DNA from: Yoonia sp034652275
GTDB taxonomy: Bacteria; Pseudomonadota; Alphaproteobacteria; Rhodobacterales; Rhodobacteraceae
Assembly (NCBI RefSeq): GCF_034652275.1
Contig: NZ_JAXIWG010000003.1
Coordinates: 372,001 to 436,000 of the forward strand
Length of the DNA stretch: 64,000 nucleotides
Direction of reading: 5' to 3'
In this document: in pieces, positions 62,239 to 64,000 of the stretch
Layout: each line of letters opens with the position of its first letter
How positions within the stretch are numbered: the stretch's first letter is position 1
Notes under the pieces: generated by a model
What the model was told of the DNA's origin: nothing
The model's database searches: none
The model's input: only the letters and a program-made list of their open reading frames with translations
Program-made: the position numbers and the translations under genes

Positions 62239-63564
62239 ATGGATTTTGACATGCTGGGCCTTGCGCCCCGACTGATTGCCGTTCTGAAAGAACAGGGCAT
62301 CACCGACCCCACCCCCATTCAGACGCAGGCGATTCCGCATGCGATGAACGGCCGTGACGTGATGGGCCTTGCCCAGACCGGCACCGGCAAAACCGCGGCC
62401 TTCGGGCTGCCGATGATCCATGCGCTGATGAAGGCGGGTGTGAAACCCAACCCCAAGGCGGTGCGCGGTCTGGTGCTCGCACCGACACGCGAACTGGCCA
62501 AGCAGATTGCCGACAACCTGACCGCCTATACCAAGGGCAGCCATCTGAAGGTGGCACTTGTCGTCGGTGGTGCAGGGATCACCGCGCAGACCAAACGTCT
62601 GGCGGGCGGTGTGGACCTTTTGGTCGCCACACCGGGCCGGTTGATCGACCTGCTTGACCGTCGTGCTGTGCGCCTCGATGAAACCGTCTATCTGGTGCTG
62701 GACGAGGCCGACCAGATGCTCGACATGGGATTCATCCATGCGCTGCGCCGGATCGCGCCGCTGCTGGCCAAAGACCGCCAGACGATGATGTTCTCGGCCA
62801 CCATGCCGAAACTGATGTCCGAACTGGCGGATGCCTTCCTGACCGATGCCGTGCGGGTGCAGGTTAACCCCCCGGGGCAGGCCGTCAAAAAGATTGCGCA
62901 ATCGGTGCATTTCGTGGCGCAAGCGGCGAAAACCGACCTGCTGGTGGAACTGCTCGACAAACACCGGGACGAACTGGCGCTGGTCTTTGGCCGCACCAAA
63001 CATGGCTGTGAAAAGCTGTATAAAACGCTCGAAGCCAAGGGGTTTGCCGCCGCCTCCATCCACGGCAACAAATCCCAAGGTCAGCGCGAACGCGCGATCG
63101 AGGCGTTCAAGGCCGGCAAGGTCCGCGTATTGGTGGCAACTGACGTCGCTGCGCGCGGCATCGACATTCCGGGCGTGCGGCATGTCTACAACTATGACCT
63201 GCCCAATGTGGCAGAAAACTATGTCCACCGGATCGGTCGGACCGCGCGTGCGGGGGCTGACGGATCGGCCATTGCGCTGGTCGCACCGGACGAAATGATC
63301 GAATTGCAGGACATCGAAAAAGCGATGAAGGAAACCATCCCCGTCGCGTCCGGTCGTCCTTGGGAGATCATGCCGGGTCAGAAAAAGCGCCCCAATGGCG
63401 GCGGTGCGGGGGGCGGTCGTCGCGGTGGTGGCGGCGGCGGCGGTGGGAACCGCTCTGCTGCGCCGCGTGCGGGTGGCAAACCTGCTGGCGGTGCTGGCAA
63501 ACCGCAAGGTGGTCGCAAACCAGGGTCAGGTGGCGGTCGGTCGCGCGGACGTTCTGCTGCTTGA
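62239..63564 (+). CDS. rhlE: DEAD-box ATP-dependent RNA helicase (RhlE group)
   Basis: 441 residues. Q motif near DPTPIQTQAIPHAM, motif I AQTGTGKT (45-52), DEAD at 155-158, SAT near 185, ATDVAARGIDIPGV and HRIGRTAR near 330. After residue ~375 there is a low-complexity RGG/GGR tail (RPNGGGAGGGRRGGGG … GGGRSRGRS) that binds RNA. Such helicases unwind structured RNA in ribosome assembly or mRNA decay, often in the cold. The ATG at 62239 opens MDFDMLGLAP, the typical start. Confidence 0.94.
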   Translation: MDFDMLGLAPRLIAVLKEQGITDPTPIQTQAIPHAMNGRDVMGLAQTGTGKTAAFGLPMIHALMKAGVKPNPKAVRGLVLAPTRELAKQIADNLTAYTKGSHLKVALVVGGAGITAQTKRLAGGVDLLVATPGRLIDLLDRRAVRLDETVYLVLDEADQMLDMGFIHALRRIAPLLAKDRQTMMFSATMPKLMSELADAFLTDAVRVQVNPPGQAVKKIAQSVHFVAQAAKTDLLVELLDKHRDELALVFGRTKHGCEKLYKTLEAKGFAAASIHGNKSQGQRERAIEAFKAGKVRVLVATDVAARGIDIPGVRHVYNYDLPNVAENYVHRIGRTARAGADGSAIALVAPDEMIELQDIEKAMKETIPVASGRPWEIMPGQKKRPNGGGAGGGRRGGGGGGGGNRSAAPRAGGKPAGGAGKPQGGRKPGSGGGRSRGRSAA

Positions 63565-63585
63565 AACCTTGCTGACGAGCGGCCT

Positions 63586-63600
63586 CGCGGGTTTCCCGCG
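63586..63600. terminator. Hairpin after rhlE
   Basis: CGCGGG-TTT-CCCGCG, a perfect 6-bp stem 22 bases after the rhlE stop, extended by weaker pairs outside. No clear T-run follows, so this is a weak terminator call. Confidence 0.4.
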
Positions 63601-63792
63601 GGGGCGCAGGTCAACGTTGTTGCGCCAAGCTATTGTGCTTGGTCATTGGCCAACACGCTGATGATCCCATCTTATTTTCGTTTCAGTGTCCGACCAGTCT
63701 GGCGTTTGCCGGTTCTGGTTGGCCGGCCGAGGTATTTCATCCCGCCCATCCGTTCAGTGCGGCCAGATAGGGCAATGGAGCGGGCCTCACCG

Positions 63793-63827
63793 GCGTCAGC
63801 GCCGCCAAACAAAAGAAGCGCTGACGC
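63793..63827. repeat. Perfect 10-bp inverted repeat downstream of chemotaxis gene
   Basis: GCGTCAGCGC (63793-63802), a 15-base loop, GCGCTGACGC (63818-63827). It lies 36 bases beyond the stop of the minus-strand receptor gene, so a 3'-end hairpin for that message is likely, although it is not followed by T residues. The rest of 63601-63862 shows no gene I can support. Confidence 0.5.
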
Positions 63828-63862
63828 AGATTGCCCGCGATCGCCTGTGAGCAAGCTACTGA

Positions 63863-64000
63863 TCAGGCCGCACGGGCCACGCCCGCACGCGCTTGTGGGG
63901 TGTGGAACTGTCGCAGGGTCGCTGACAGGCGCTGGGCCTCGCCGCTAAGGGTGCTGCTGGCAGCGTTCGCCTCCTCTCCCAGTGCGGCGTTTTCCTGTGT
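63863..64000 (-). CDS. Methyl-accepting chemotaxis protein, C-terminal end only
   Basis: The last 45 codons of a minus-strand gene running in from the right edge. The peptide opens TQENAALGEEANAASSTL and continues SGEAQRLSATLRQF, the end of the MCP signalling coiled coil (QxNAALVEE-type heptads). It stops at 63863 after a short Ala/Arg tail. The ligand domain, membrane segments and hairpin tip lie outside the window. Confidence 0.85.
   Translation of the reverse strand, partial: TQENAALGEEANAASSTLSGEAQRLSATLRQFHTPQARAGVARAA

Overview
The window is ordinary chromosomal DNA from an alphaproteobacterium, most likely a member of the Rhodobacterales (Roseobacter group). The evidence is a high-GC coding style, dense operons with 4-base ATGA or TGATG start/stop overlaps, class I lysyl-tRNA synthetase, the division ATPase MipZ, an RpoH-type sigma factor, the gene order glnD-murJ-trpS-usp-nfuA-tsaB-rimI, and a short intergenic element (…CCTCCGGCGGGGATATTT…) recurring at gene 3' ends. 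I cannot name the genus. I found no tRNA, rRNA, CRISPR array, insertion sequence or prophage.

Layout. 1-10.9 kb is a mostly minus-strand housekeeping block: a cut-off BMP-type periplasmic binding protein, rimI, tsaB, nfuA, a universal stress protein, a VOC enzyme, trpS, murJ, glnD and an LpoA-like lipoprotein. One plus-strand rhomboid-fold gene that has lost its catalytic residues interrupts it. 11-13.2 kb is rsmI-yraN-gshB. 13.2-16.6 kb (minus) holds comM, a glutathione transferase, a histidine phosphatase and cobU. 16.7-22.4 kb (plus) holds an rpoH-type sigma factor, then coaBC-dut-moeB-like-dcp, four genes chained by 4-base overlaps. 22.4-29.2 kb mixes a CDF metal transporter, an SH3 protein, a hydroxyacid dehydrogenase, an unrecognised anchored protein and a dimethylglycine-dehydrogenase-like enzyme.

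29.3-37.6 kb is more accessory. A minus-strand trio (DAO-type oxidase, aldo/keto reductase, DUF2306 membrane protein) lies opposite a plus-strand run: YghZ-type reductase, GH43 xylosidase, beta-propeller protein, nadD, dacB. 37.7-42.7 kb has a TerB-like gene, lysK, a DUF4864 protein and a 762-residue right-handed beta-helix protein without a signal peptide. 42.8-49.2 kb is a full urease operon, ureD-A-B-C-E-F-G, with three non-canonical genes embedded: a DUF1127 protein, a secreted protein and a DUF3995 membrane protein. Its UreC carries an insert of about 17 residues near the N-terminus.

49.3-52.6 kb has an HPF/RaiA-type protein, a divergent pair (ArsR-rhodanese regulator and sterol desaturase) sharing a 20-bp palindrome, and an MscS channel. 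52.9-61 kb is leucine biosynthesis (leuC-leuD, then leuB) split by a membrane protein, an EEP-fold protein with unusual active-site residues and no clear start, an NAD(P)-dependent oxidoreductase and a LysR regulator. mipZ, an rhlE-type helicase and the tail of a chemotaxis receptor close the window.

I did not see a clear-cut undescribed multi-gene system. The best leads are the embedded urease-operon genes and UreC insert, the cytoplasmic beta-helix (spike-like) protein, the pseudo-rhomboid, the ArsR-rhodanese/desaturase pair, and the dispersed intergenic element, one copy of which is split by a hairpin-forming insert.
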